Position numbers and translations under genes: made by a program. This document shows, piece after piece, positions 47,021 through 57,810 of a stretch of DNA of 64,000 nucleotides. The notes beneath the pieces were generated by a model that had not been told where the DNA came from, searched no databases, and saw only the letters and a list, made by a program, of their open reading frames with translations. The stretch is from contig JAOVFP010000022.1 of the NCBI GenBank assembly GCA_025738555.1, forward strand, positions 1,240,001 through 1,304,000, written 5' to 3'. Numbering within the stretch: the first letter of the stretch is position 1; every line of letters starts with the position of its first letter. This DNA comes from Cyathus striatus. Lineage: Eukaryota > Basidiomycota > Agaricomycetes > Agaricales > Nidulariaceae.

Positions 47021-47136
47021 CGAATTAAAAACTTAACCAAGACTTATCACAACCACTGGAGCGCGACAATAAGTTTTGAAGTAAGACCTTCCCTGATCTT
47101 CCCTCGAGGTAAAAACTAGCAGCAATTATCACGTAT

Positions 47137-47226
47137 AGCAGCAACTTGTTTCGATCAAGTGACCTCGGGGTTGCAGATACATATATTGTATATGGGCCCC
47201 GCGCGCTACCACTGCGCCATGCTGCT
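47137..47226 (-). tRNA. Initiator tRNA-Met(CAT) with 18-nt intron
   Basis: Acceptor AGCAGCA/TGCTGCT, D arm GCGC-AGTGGTA-GCGC, anticodon stem CGGGG/CCCCG with CAT anticodon, and T loop ATCGAAA, the hallmark of eukaryotic initiator tRNA (A54, no TpsiC). An intron follows position 37. Position 33 reads C, as in vertebrate initiators, rather than the usual U. Confidence 0.92.
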
Positions 47227-47409
47227 GTTACAGGAATTTCACAAGTATGACCTGTGGATTGTACGAGCATGCTGCTGTGTTTAAAAATTTGAATACAAGC
47301 ATAAGTATTACCACAGAGATAATCGTAATTCTAAAGGTCCTAACGTTCAATGTTCAACCTTAATAAAACATCTTAAAATCGAAATACATGCATTGTACAT
47401 GCAAGCGGT

Positions 47410-47915
47410 TATTGGCAAGTGACTTCAGGGTAAGTTAAACTGTGTGATAGTGTGTGTGGGTCCCGCAAGTTGCCACTGTATCATCTTGCTGACAGCTGTT
47501 AATTGCATTCAATATGCGAAGATGGGTTAGGGTGGTGGTATACTGTCCAGTGTCAACTTAGTTGGGCTAATGGCTTATGAGTATATGTATGCAGATTGAA
47601 CATATGGCATATCAACGTTTCAACAGTACCTTACAATACTATTCTACATAAATAGCGTGTATAGGAGATGCAAGCACTGCACCTATTAGAGGCTATTGTT
47701 TGGTGGCGGTATATGAAGAGGCTTAAAGCTGGGTGAAAGACAAGATCTTTCCAGAATATGTAAGTACAACTGCCTTCCGGTTCGGTAAAAATTTCACCAG
47801 TATTTCACTCTGATCATAATACTTAATCATCACTGTTAGCAGAAACTCCTTCGTGAATTGAATGGTCAGAATACTAGGCCCCGAGCACTACCACTGCTTG
47901 GGCATGCCGATATTG
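47410..47915 (-). pseudogene. Two further tRNA-iMet relics
   Basis: 47420-47497 (AAGTGACTTCAGGGTAAG ... CCACTGTATCATCTTGCTGA) and about 47855-47912 (CCCCGAGCACTACCACTGC ... CATGCCGA) keep parts of the T and D arms in the same orientation as the intact genes. Confidence 0.7.
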
Positions 47916-48015
47916 ATGTAAAAACAGAATACAAAGTTTTAAGTAATAATTTAAAAATGGAGAAGCCAACTGACCCGTCACGACAGTAAAAAATGTCATC
48001 AACACGATCGATGAT

Positions 48016-48115
48016 AGCAGCAACTTGTTTCGATCAAGTGACCTCGGGGTTTCTCAGATAATCCAAGCAATCGGTGCTATATGGGCCCCGCGCGCTACCA
48101 CTGCGCCATGCTGCT
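48016..48115 (-). tRNA. Initiator tRNA-Met(CAT) with 28-nt intron
   Basis: The mature part is identical to the gene at 47137-47226 (same acceptor, D arm, CCCATA anticodon loop and ATCGAAA T loop), but the intron is 28 nt and of different sequence. Confidence 0.92.
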
Positions 48116-48991
48116 ATGTTTATTTGTCAGTTACTATTGTTAATACCGTGATTTATTTCCTAAAGCATTAATATAGCCTCTAGTATTGGTTTGGTATTGG
48201 TCTCGTTATGGTCGGATGTGGTGCATGTGTACACCTGTGCTAATTTGAAGTAACAAGATGGCCTAAGGCAAGTTACATGTGTGTGAGACAAATATGATCT
48301 CAGTTCCTTCCTATGTGTTAACTACAACGTCTTACAAAAACAAGAGCACGATACTTAATACTTAAAATAGGAACGACGGCCAAACGACGGCCCTTCTTGA
48401 AAGAATTTGAGATACTGCTAGACTTGACAGGTGTTGCATATGCGGATACGATATCTTGGCTAACTAAATATGCTATTGGTATAGTAGGATATGGATACAT
48501 GTTCGTCTATATAGTTGTAGATTTAAAACAAGTATCCTGAGTTGGGGAGGAAACGTCTTGTTGCATCGGAATTTAAGATTTAGGCTTTCGAGCGGCCACT
48601 GGCAACTTAGGGTTAGCTCATTCATGCATGTTGTTAAGAGCAGCAAAGACCTGCAAGAACAATGTGAGATACCACCGCATGACTAGATATAAATTACTAC
48701 CCACTTATTATCTCTTATTACTCGCTATAAAATGCTAAGTGCACTGGCCACTTTGTAACCATGACAACAATTTAGTCGGCAACATCAACGCGTCACCGGT
48801 CACCGGTCACCGCCTGCCCTACACTTAACACGATATGATTTAACCGAACCAGCGCCTTTCCAGCTCCATTTCAAAAACTATCGCATCAAACACAATACCT
48901 AGTAGATATTTGGAAGGTACATCTGCATAGAATACATGAAGATCGTTAGCGCTAACGAGCATAAGAATCACAGCCACAGCGAACGTTGGCT
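48116..48991. other. Intergenic, no gene seen
   Basis: A tandem CACCGGT repeat (about 48795-48811) is the only notable feature. The last ~200 bp is the presumed promoter of the SPT5-like gene. Confidence 0.5.
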
Positions 48992-51683
48992 ATGCCGCAA
49001 GATCAGTGCGCATTGAATAAAAATGGCACTTTGAAAGATGCCCGCGATATCGATTGGTACAATGATGTGGACGACGAGGTTTCACTTCTAAACACTCAAA
49101 AGGTGGTATCGAATGCAGGTAACGGGGGCGGGAAACGGAAACGGAATTACGTGCGTGCAACTTTTGTCAGCCGTTAGTGCTGAATCTGTATTTATTGGGA
49201 TCGCTATCTTTAGAATGTATTTCTGGATTTGGAAGCAGGCGATGGATCAGGATACAGATATCGACGGTGTGTATTGAATTGTGTCGTTACTGATTTAGAC
49301 AACTCATAATTTACAGATAACTCTATTGGCGACGAGGACGCAAATATACCCATTAGCCGTCTCCGTTTAACACGTACCATGGCCGCGGTGCCAGAGAAAG
49401 AACACTACTTCGATTATCTCGCGAAAAAATACACACATGGAGATAAAAGCGACTGTTCTCATTATGACGAGCATGAGATTAGCTATCCATCGGTTGTAGA
49501 CAAGCACAGTATACCGCGCGGAGATCGAAAGCCGGATGATTGGCCTCTATGGGACGTTCCAGTTAATGTCAGTAAGCACACATATTTTATCGTACACACT
49601 TCCTAAGGCTTTGCAAGGTTGGGTCCGAGGAAGAAATTGTGCATGGAATCTTCTGCCGAGCTGATCCAAAGCACATTCGGAGTGCATTTGCCTCAGAAAG
49701 CGCTCCCGGACGCGTTTACGTTGAAGCCAAAACAGTAGAATCTGTCAAACGATTCTTTACGATATATCGCGACGCATACATTAACTACATAATTCCATCG
49801 CCCACTTTATCATGGGATTCATTATATCGGAGCGGAAAACCGTACCTACCGACTCCGTACAGCTGGGTCCGCCTGCGAGGAAAGAAATACCAGCATGATA
49901 TCGCGTTTATAATGAAAGTTTCGAGAAGTCTTCTTATTACAGTTATTCATTTACCACACCGGTTGGTTTATAGCAATTCCACGAAACGTATTCGATCCTC
50001 CGGGAGTACCAATAAACCTCTGCAAACACAACATAGCCCATTCGATCCCGAATTAGCATACAAACTAAACCCATATGTTTTTGAGATCGAATATACGGAT
50101 GAAGATCAAGATACTATCAAAGGGTATCACTTTTGCGGTCATTTTTACACGGCAGAAGGTTTCATTTGTCGAAGGAATATTGATGATGATGAATATTACC
50201 ATGCTGAAGCCACCCCTACGATGAACGAGCTGAAATCTTTCGTGGGGTGCAGTCAAGTTTCGAAAGAAATATATGACCTTAGTAGACGAAAGATTTTATC
50301 CGCAAATATTAGAATTGGCGATAAAGTAAAAATGAACTTGGGACAAGATCAACTTTATGCTCGTGCAGTAGTTAAGGACATTACAGGAGAATCTGCGATT
50401 GTTTTACTCCATGATGCCCCAGCTACGTTCACATACCCAGTAGAGTTGCTCCAGAAATGCTTTGTAGCAGGCGACGGTGTAAAAGTGGAGTCAGGAGAAA
50501 ACGAAGGTATCGTAGGAATGGTGGTTAAAACAGAATTGCCGGCACAGAGCCTTTGTGATGAACTTGTTACAATTGTCACCTATCCATTCAAACTAGTAAG
50601 TTTAACATTGCTATTCGTATCAATCTTGTTAAGATGTTAACCAGGGTATCCACTTGCAAGTTTTATCCTCTCATTTGGATATCTGCGAAGACATACAGAG
50701 AAACGCTATCTTCAGGTGGAAAAATGGTAACTATGACTGTACTACGGCTAGTACATCAAAAGAGCGATCCGAGTTTCTTCCTGCAGAAGTATATACTGCC
50801 ATGCAAATCGATGCATATCGCAATTTCTACGGGGCCGAAGTTTATATTTTTTCAGGCCCGCTGAAAGGATACTGCGGAATTCTGCGAAACGTTGATAGGA
50901 ATGGCGTTGCACTGGTGGAAATTCCGATAAAGTTAATGACTTCCTGTCGAATCGAGAACGTTGCAGCAAAGGACATTATTATTCCTGGGTTCCACGCTAC
51001 TCCAAATAGTCCAGAAGCTCACAAAACATCACTTGCAACACATAACTGGGAAAACAGTGGTATTAGAATTGCCTGGCCTTCATCGGAAAGTAGCTTTCCG
51101 TCACTGCACCCATTGACACAGTCTGTTGCACTCCCGGGGGTAATGGAAATCACAAAGCCAGCGATTAAACCTAGCATGTCTGATAATAATTCAACCAGTT
51201 TTTTCAAAGGTGCCTATTAAATGTTCTGTCTACATTGATTGTGTTCACATTAGGTTTATAGATCACTGGATCAAGTTAATAATGCAACTGGAAAGCTCAC
51301 TACTAACTGAAAAAAAGGTTCAGGTTTTAATTTCGGGCACTCAGGATGGTCTTGGATTTGAAGGTGGAGTTTACGAAGGACTACAAGCCGAATTTAACGG
51401 AATTGTACCTGCAAAATCAAGTTTCCGGCTTCAGGTAGCTTGGGGAGCTCCTACGGGGGACATGTTCATTTAGGTACCCGCAGAATTTGTGCACTCATTT
51501 CCCCCTACTAGACTAGGACAGCGGGTATTGGGTGTTAATCAGGAGAACCGTTTGACTTTCAGGAAAATATTCCAAGTGGTAGGAATTAAGCGGGAGCAGA
51601 TCACGGTTATTCCATTGAAAGGACAAAACAGACATGAAAATACATCTGATGTACCGACATCGGATATCACTGTGATTTTATGA
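48992..51683 (+). CDS. Divergent SPT5-like protein with NGN-like region and KOW motifs
   Basis: Exons by reading: 48992-49150, 49239-49266 (uncertain), 49317-49567, 49618-50595, 50645-51209, 51262-51433 and about 51475-51683. The acidic N-terminus is followed by PRGDRKPDDWPLWDVPVNVG and an NGN-like stretch (EEEIVHGIFCRADPKHIRSA, RVYVEAKTVESVKRFF). Three KOW-type motifs follow: RIGDKVKMNLGQDQLYARAV, FVAGDGVKVESGENEGIVG and YGAEVYIFSGPLKGYCGILR. SPT5 binds RNA polymerase II as part of DSIF. This protein lacks the long acidic start and the C-terminal repeat region of true SPT5, so it is more likely one of the expanded SPT5-like families of mushrooms. Exon 2 choice is not firm. Confidence 0.65.
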
Positions 51684-52469
51684 AATACCAAATGTATATA
51701 CACGCTTAAATCTTCTTGATAAATCGACCAATTGAGACATTGTCACTTGTATTTCATAAAACAATTGACAATGGTATATGTATTGACCTATCCTCGCGAG
51801 TGGCGGTATAGAGAACGTGTAGTGGTGTTGAAAGAGAAATTTGAAGAACTTGAAGCTTAGCAATGTGATGATGGTACATGGAACATATGGGGGCTCCATG
51901 TAAGTATCAACATTCCTTGTATAGTATCATGCATTGTGTAGGCTTCAAGATTCCCTATGAATCATAATGACAGCGAACTGAACAATTTTAATCGCTAGAT
52001 GGAAAACAAAAAGAATTGTGACAACAGACTAACAAATAGAGTACATGATGCATACCGCCAGGCATATTCTACGAGTTACATGTACACCATCATGCCATGG
52101 CTAAAGGCCCTCAAAATCCCCTATAATCTCAACGAGACAATTGGAAAACCTACAGTCCGATCTGTTAAAAGAAAAAATGTTCTGTGATGATTCGGTCTTG
52201 GATATATGAAAAATATGAAAAGCTTAACAGCGTACCCATCCCAGAAGGCACATGATGTAGCATACAAGGTGTGCATACCTCTACACTGCTATGCCTTGAC
52301 CAATGTTAGATTAGCCTTTAATTTGAGCTACAAAAGCGCTCATCAAAATCCTTGCTCCTGATAGAAAATGCAGGGAGTGTCTCAGTCTGCGCATTAACAT
52401 TTTACCTACATGTCAGACTATGAATAGTTCTGATGAATGAACGCACGTACGCCAATAAAACTTCGATTT
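51684..52469. other. Intergenic; one 62-codon ORF
   Basis: 51999-52187 (+) encodes a basic peptide starting MENKKNCDNRL with no recognised domain, so coding status is doubtful. Nothing else is seen. Confidence 0.4.
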
Positions 52470-52673
52470 TTATAGTAGGAAATTGATGAAAACAACATGG
52501 ATGGTGTAGCATGCACATTTTATGAATATTTTGTCGGCTGTGTTAGTTTCGGTTCCATTCGAGGAGGATTTGAACCCCTGATTTTGCTTTTCAATCACAA
52601 TACTATGCTGTGAAGGTTCGGGTTCATCGATGGGAGCCATTTCATCCGTACTGGAAAGAATATCATTCAGCAT
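52470..52673 (-). CDS. Short hypothetical ORF interrupted near its start by a hAT element
   Basis: A 67-codon minus-strand frame (MLNDILSSTDEMAPIDEPEP...). The hAT element at 52677-54319 lies immediately upstream. Rejoining the flanks extends the frame only a few codons before a stop, so this could be a small exon or chance. Confidence 0.25.
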   Translation of the reverse strand: MLNDILSSTDEMAPIDEPEPSQHSIVIEKQNQGFKSSSNGTETNTADKIFIKCACYTIHVVFINFLL

Positions 52674-52676
52674 TAG

Positions 52677-54319
52677 TAGGGCTGTACACCGTACCGTATA
52701 CGGTATACGAGCGTACAGAATACGGTCACAATACGGTTACGGTATGTCCGTAACCGTACCGTATCTGATTATTTTTTACATCTTGCAAAAACGGTACGGT
52801 ACCGTAAACGGTCAAATACGGTCTATACGGTCTATACGGCATATGGATTCTGTATTTAATAGCTAGACAAGCGGAAAAAGTATTATAAAAACATTTATGC
52901 TTTCCTGCACTAGTTCCGCTGGCGCGATGAGTACGAAGCCGATACTTTGCCAACATCAAAGTACGTATAGTCTCTGCCGACAGGCTGGCACGACGCAGCG
53001 AAACAGTATCTCGGCCCCAAGAAAGCACTCTCTCGACACCAACTGCAGATCCTAAATAATGACATACCAGACATATCACAGTGTCAGAACGAGCAATAAT
53101 AAATAAGTAAGAGTTGTACATACCAGGAATAGATAACCGCGGTGAACATATTCAATTAACTCTCGAAACTCCAGCTGCTCAACTTCCTCGAAGGGCTGGT
53201 CACAAGCTACAACCCAGCTTGCCAGCAAACGTTCAAACTTGTCTTGATCAAAGGGTCCCTGCATAAATCTAAAAAATTTAGCACTACATTTACAGTGAGA
53301 GTAAGATAAAATTGTACCATTGCTCGTTCCTCCTGCTTTTAAAATGCCTTCTTAATATTTTCTGACCTTTTCTCTAGCTCTTCTACGTATGAAGCCACCT
53401 TTCCTTCACTCAACGGAAGTTCTCTAGACTCGATTTCGATTTATTCGTCTGTAGTTCCCTGACTCCCACGCCGAGCCTTAAGAATGCTATAGAACTCATA
53501 CATAGTAGGTGATGCCGTCCCCAGATTTCCAGTCAATCCTAAACAGCAATCAAGTAAAACATTAGAAGTAGTTACATAGATTAATAAATAGCCATACCAT
53601 TTAGACAGCAGTGCATAACCTTGGTTATTGTTAGAATTCGGTGACCACCATAAGAGCATTGGTAATGCTTGTCACCAGGCTTGCCGATATCACCTTTACT
53701 GTTATGTGTAACTCGCTTATAAAAGTAATAAATCGGGTTCTGGGTTTCCTATTAATGCAATAAGTAAGAACTAATCTGACCTGATATAAATTCGGTACTT
53801 ACTTTCTTTTTTTAAAAGACTCGGAAACAGCTTGTATAATTATACTACCTGAAGGTTTTACATTTCGGGCAGAAATGTTAGTTACACTGTCTATGTCGTC
53901 AGCTTCTTCTACTTCAACACGGCGTCTTTCTTTTCGTTTTCCTGAGCCCTATCCGGTGTCTGGAGTCGTTTTAGAAGGTAGAGAATTAGCTATCTGAATG
54001 AATATTGATCATTATCAAATGAGGTATGAGCATGTGTTTGATGATGACAAAGCGGATGTAGCAGCCTATCTTATCTTAAAAATAAATGTGCTCCTGCGCT
54101 AAACCTCATTGCCGTGAAGATAAGAAAATATTTCATGTAAATACACCGTAAGCCGTAACAGACCGTAATACGTCCGTAAGAGTACGGGTACTATACGGGT
54201 CAAAACCGTACCGTAATTATACCGTATTAAATTTACTTTGTAGCTCATACGGGACGGCTACGGGACCGTATATACGGTTACCGTACACCCGTATTATACG
54301 GGTACGGTGTACAGCCCTA
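52677..54319 (-). mobile_element. Internally deleted hAT transposon, 19-bp perfect TIR, 8-bp TSD AGCATTAG
   Basis: Left end TAGGGCTGTACACCGTACC is the exact complement of the right end. Flanks 52669-52676 and 54320-54327 are both AGCATTAG. About 130 bp at each end is packed with ACGGTA / TACCGT / CCGTA motifs in both orientations, as expected for transposase binding sites. The interior encodes the N- and C-terminal parts of a hAT transposase on the minus strand but lacks the catalytic centre. Perfect ends and TSD imply recent insertion, in trans by an autonomous relative. Confidence 0.95.
52861..53960 (-). pseudogene. hAT transposase remnant (BED finger and dimerisation end, core missing)
   Basis: In reading order: a BED-like finger (GDKHYQCYYGGHRILTITKV, HCC), TASPTMYEFYSILKARRG, SYVEELEKRSENIKKAF, DQDKFERLLASWVVACDQPF with LEFRELIEYVHRGY, then a direct jump to GVERVLSWGRDTVSLRRASL near the C-terminal hAT dimerisation region. 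The several hundred residues of RNase H-like core expected between are absent, with frames and stops consistent with decay. Confidence 0.85.
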
Positions 54320-54364
54320 AGCATTAGGAGGATATGAAAGGAATCAATCTGTAACCATTATGTT

Positions 54365-54452
54365 TCTCTGTTAGTATATCAGTTAGTACGCGCGCCTGTC
54401 ATACTGGTAGTTATTCGTCTACACGCGATGGGTTCAACTCCCAGCCAGAGAG
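54365..54452 (+). pseudogene. tRNA-Asp pseudogene
   Basis: TCTCTGTTAGTATATCAGTT start and a CCTGTCAT anticodon region with intron are kept, but the 3' part has lost several bases (GCGATGGGTTCAACTCCCAG instead of GCGCGAAAGCTGGGTTCG). Confidence 0.75.
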
Positions 54453-54703
54453 TCAACGTTTAACGTTCAAGTATTTTTGCCCGCTTGATGAAGTGAAGCA
54501 TAGAAAAACAGAAAAAGACCATGAGCTATAAATTGCGCAGAAACTGGGTTCAACTTCCAGACAGAGGGGTATAGGTTAGAAGTGCGTATAATTGTTTGTT
54601 GAATCAAAAACGAAGTAAAGAATCCTAAAGATACTATGTACATTGTACTTTTATGTGCTTGCCAACGTATACAAGTACGATGACAATTCAAAGTAGTTAA
54701 GGC

Positions 54704-54793
54704 TCTCTGTTAGTATATCGGCTAGTACACGCGCCTGTCATTACTGTTGTAAATATCACGCGCGAAAGCTGGGTTCGACTCCCAGACAGAGAG
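54704..54793 (+). tRNA. tRNA-Asp(GTC) with 18-nt intron
   Basis: The same 72-nt mature structure as the gene at 36704-36799, with a different 18-nt intron after position 37. A T-run (54818-54822) shortly downstream can act as Pol III terminator. A 3'-half fragment of the same family (GGGTTCAACTTCCAGACAGAG) lies at about 54546-54568. Confidence 0.93.
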
Positions 54794-55036
54794 TATTAAC
54801 TGATCTACTATTAAGTATTTTTGCCCGTTTGACGAATTACCTTTGTTTTCTAAAAAAAAATGGAAGACAAGGGACTATAGAAGCACGGTTAATGCTTGAG
54901 CTACCCATGCGACTGACCTAACCAGCCCCACAACCATCATATGTACAAGCCATACTGTCAGCGATATAATAAACGAAACCAATGATGCACGAATCTCAAA
55001 GTGAAACACAGTCCTACGCCAAGTACCAGGATCAAG

Positions 55037-57419
55037 TTACCGCCTATACCGTCCACCCCGGCCCTTCCGCTCCTTCTCCAACCTCTTCCGTTCCCTCTCC
55101 TCCTCCTTCGCCTTAGCCCCCCTAGCCCTAGGATCAATAACCTCATAATCCCTCTCAGCCTTATTAACCTCCTCCATATTATCCTTCGGGAAATTCAAAA
55201 GATGACTCATAAAGCCCGTATCATTATCCACCTCCATCCCCTCTTCCCCACCTTCCCTTTCCCCATCCTCCCCATCCTCAGGCTCAGGCTCATCAAGAGC
55301 CATCGCACCCTGCAGTTTCCCCCGAAAACTACTAAGCGCAGCCAAAATATCACCTTCATCCCTCTTCTTCCCAGCCGCCGCTTTTTTACTATGCAGCCCG
55401 CGCCCTTTGGCGTACTTTGCCAGTTCCTCTTCGAGGTATGATTTTTTGGGTTTTTTGGCAAGACGGTCTTCGTCGTCGCTTGCGTCGCGTTTTGATAGTT
55501 TGCGGATTTCGGATTCCATTTTTTCGATTTGGGCTTTGCGGGAGTTTCTGTGAGGTGCCGTTAGCTGTTATATGCGTGATGGAGGGGACGAGGATAGTAG
55601 AGAGGGATGGTCGTAGAAAGAGAATGCTCACTGATCAGCCTCCTTCTCCTTCTTATGTTTCTCCCTAATATTCGTAATATCCTCATCCTTTTCCCTTGCC
55701 TTGCCTTTCCCCTTCTTCTCCTTCTCCCCACCGTCAACCTCTTCATCCTCGCTCATCTTCCTGGACGCCGACACAGCTGGCTGCACAACAAAGTCTGGAA
55801 CAGACTTTGACGCTTCCGGTACATCCACCACTACACCCACTCAGCACCATCGATACAAGCATAAGAGAGGAAACGCACAATCAGGACGGAATATAGCCTT
55901 CTTCTTGAACACCACCGGCTCATTATCTTCCGTTGCTTCTTCGTCCGCGCCAAAGCTTAACAGTTTCACGTTCCTATCATGCCCTTATCAGTATACCCTT
56001 TCTCGAAGTAAGAAGAAAGAGAAATAAACGAACTTCTTAGCGCCCTTCCGCCTGCCTTCTTCCTCCCTCTCCCTTTGCGCCTGCTCACGCGCACGGAGCT
56101 GCACGCGCTTCTCTTCTGCTGTGATGCGCGGCACGATGTCGTCGAATGGGTTATCGACTATCCGGATGGACTTTATTTTTGGTGGGCTGGGCGGTGTGTT
56201 GTTAGCATCTTGCATAAGGGGGAGAGGGATAGGGAATGGAGCGGGAGATGGGGAAGGAGGGGAAGAGGAGAGGGACGTACTATACAGGTCTCTCATTCTT
56301 ATCGATTTCTACGTATAATGTAGATTAGCAGGCAGGAAGGAAGTGAGGGGGAGAAGGCGTACCCATTTCCCCGATTTTCATCACATCTAGTAAGACCCCA
56401 TCAACGCAGCGCTACAGAGAAAGAGTAAAGAACGCACTGAATATAGTATCTCCTATACATCGTCCGAATAGCGTGTGTTTGCCGTGTAGTTCGTCTGCTC
56501 GGTCTGTGTAGGTACGTTAGCACGGTTCAAGCATGGGCATATGAAATAACGGTCTCCTCCAGTACGGCGACATAGAGAAGAACAGACATCTGCCTTCCCA
56601 AAAACAACGTCGCGGAAGACAAGACCCAACGCACAAGCACACCACGAGAGAAGGGTAAGAGGGAAGTACCTAGTGTAATGAAGAACTGCGAATCGTTGGA
56701 GTTCTTAGTTCCGTTGTTGGCCATTGCCACCAGCCCGCGGTGCGCGAAGCGCAGGCGGGGGTGGATTTCGTCTTCGAAGGGCTCTGTGTTCTCGTTAGTA
56801 CCAGCGCATATAGTATGAAGGAGAGGAGAGATGAGAGCACACGTTCCGCTACCCTCCGAGCAGGACGAAAGGGAGAAAAGGATTGGAAGAAAAGGAGACA
56901 TACCGCCATAGAAACTTTCACCACCTGCTCCGGTACCCGTCCTATCACCAGTTTGAACGAGGAAGTTGGGCACGATTCTATCGTACCCTCATCATTAGCC
57001 CACTCCCTTTCTTACTTATGCCAGGGAAAAGCGCACCGGTGAAATATGACACCATCATAGTAGCCTACCGAACGAGAAGGGTAAGTAAGTAAGGAGGGGA
57101 ATGGAGCGGGAAGGGGATTCTTACAGACCCTCCATTGCGAGTGCTAGGAAGTTGCGGCATGTTTTTGGGGTTTCCTGTGTGGTGTGTTAGTGCGTTTTCT
57201 AGTTAAAGAGATAGGATATGAAGGGTTTGGAAGGAGGGGAGAAAGAAGGAGGAGAGGCAAGCGGGAGTGTGGATGGGGAAGATGTGGGGGAAGGATTGAG
57301 GGAGGACGAGGAGGGGGGTGAGGGAAGGAGAGCGCTAGACGAACCTTAGCCCAAAGCTCAATATCAATCTCACCCGCAGTCGTCTCGATTATAACACGTC
57401 CTTTTGTCGGGAGAGCCAT
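55037..57419 (-). CDS. CWC27: CWC27-like spliceosomal peptidyl-prolyl isomerase (cyclophilin)
   Basis: Multi-exon gene. Exon 1 is 57419-57345 (MALPTKGRVIIETTAGEIDI). Later exons give [80 protein letters not shown] and FNVMKIGEM. After the cyclophilin domain come IKSIRIVDNPFDDIVPR, a charged middle, and a last exon (55547-55037) with a conserved C-terminal YEVIDPRARGAKAKEEERER region. The set of domains is that of CWC27, a component of activated spliceosomes (Bact) whose isomerase activity is weak or absent in known members. Junctions that I traced keep phase with GT-AG. A gene with so many introns fits its neighbours. Confidence 0.92.
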
Positions 57420-57566
57420 CTTTTTCGTAATCTTGTATAATGTTGAATGAGGGAAAGTGACAAGGCTGACGATGAGAGCAACGTCGAAAGCGCGTTCAGT
57501 CCGAGAGCGTATTTGTCAACAATGCAAACGCGTAATATAGCTATGTATGTACATTGTTGGATATAC

Positions 57567-57648
57567 GGTGCTATAGTGTAGTGGTTATCACTGAGGATTC
57601 TGATAATATCTGATTTCCTCAAACCCAGGTTCGATCCCTGGTAGCACC
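57567..57648 (+). tRNA. tRNA-Gln(CTG) with ~11-nt intron
   Basis: Acceptor GGTGCTA/TAGCACC, D arm GTGT-AGTGGTTAT-CAC, anticodon stem GAGGA/TCCTC with loop TTCTGA...T, an intron of about 11 nt after position 37, and T arm CCAGG-TTCGATC-CCTGG. The GGTxCTATAGTGTAGTGGTT start is typical of fungal tRNA-Gln. Confidence 0.9.
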
Positions 57649-57669
57649 TTTGTATATTGCCATAAAGTC

Positions 57670-57676
57670 TTTTTTT
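57670..57676 (+). terminator. Pol III T-run for tRNA-Gln
   Basis: TTTTTTT 22 bp downstream of the tRNA 3' end. Confidence 0.75.
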
Positions 57677-57810
57677 ACTCGAATCGAATACGAATACCAT
57701 ACGATACACTTTTGCAATTGTGCGCGTAGCACTGCAAGTCTGTAATTCTACTAATTAAATAAAGTAACATAGCTTGGAATTACTCTCAAGTCAACCAACA
57801 AAGTCATCAT

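Noticed and set aside
55001..56027. Plus-strand proline/leucine-rich ORFs
   Set aside because: Antisense of the charged C-terminal exons of the CWC27-like gene.
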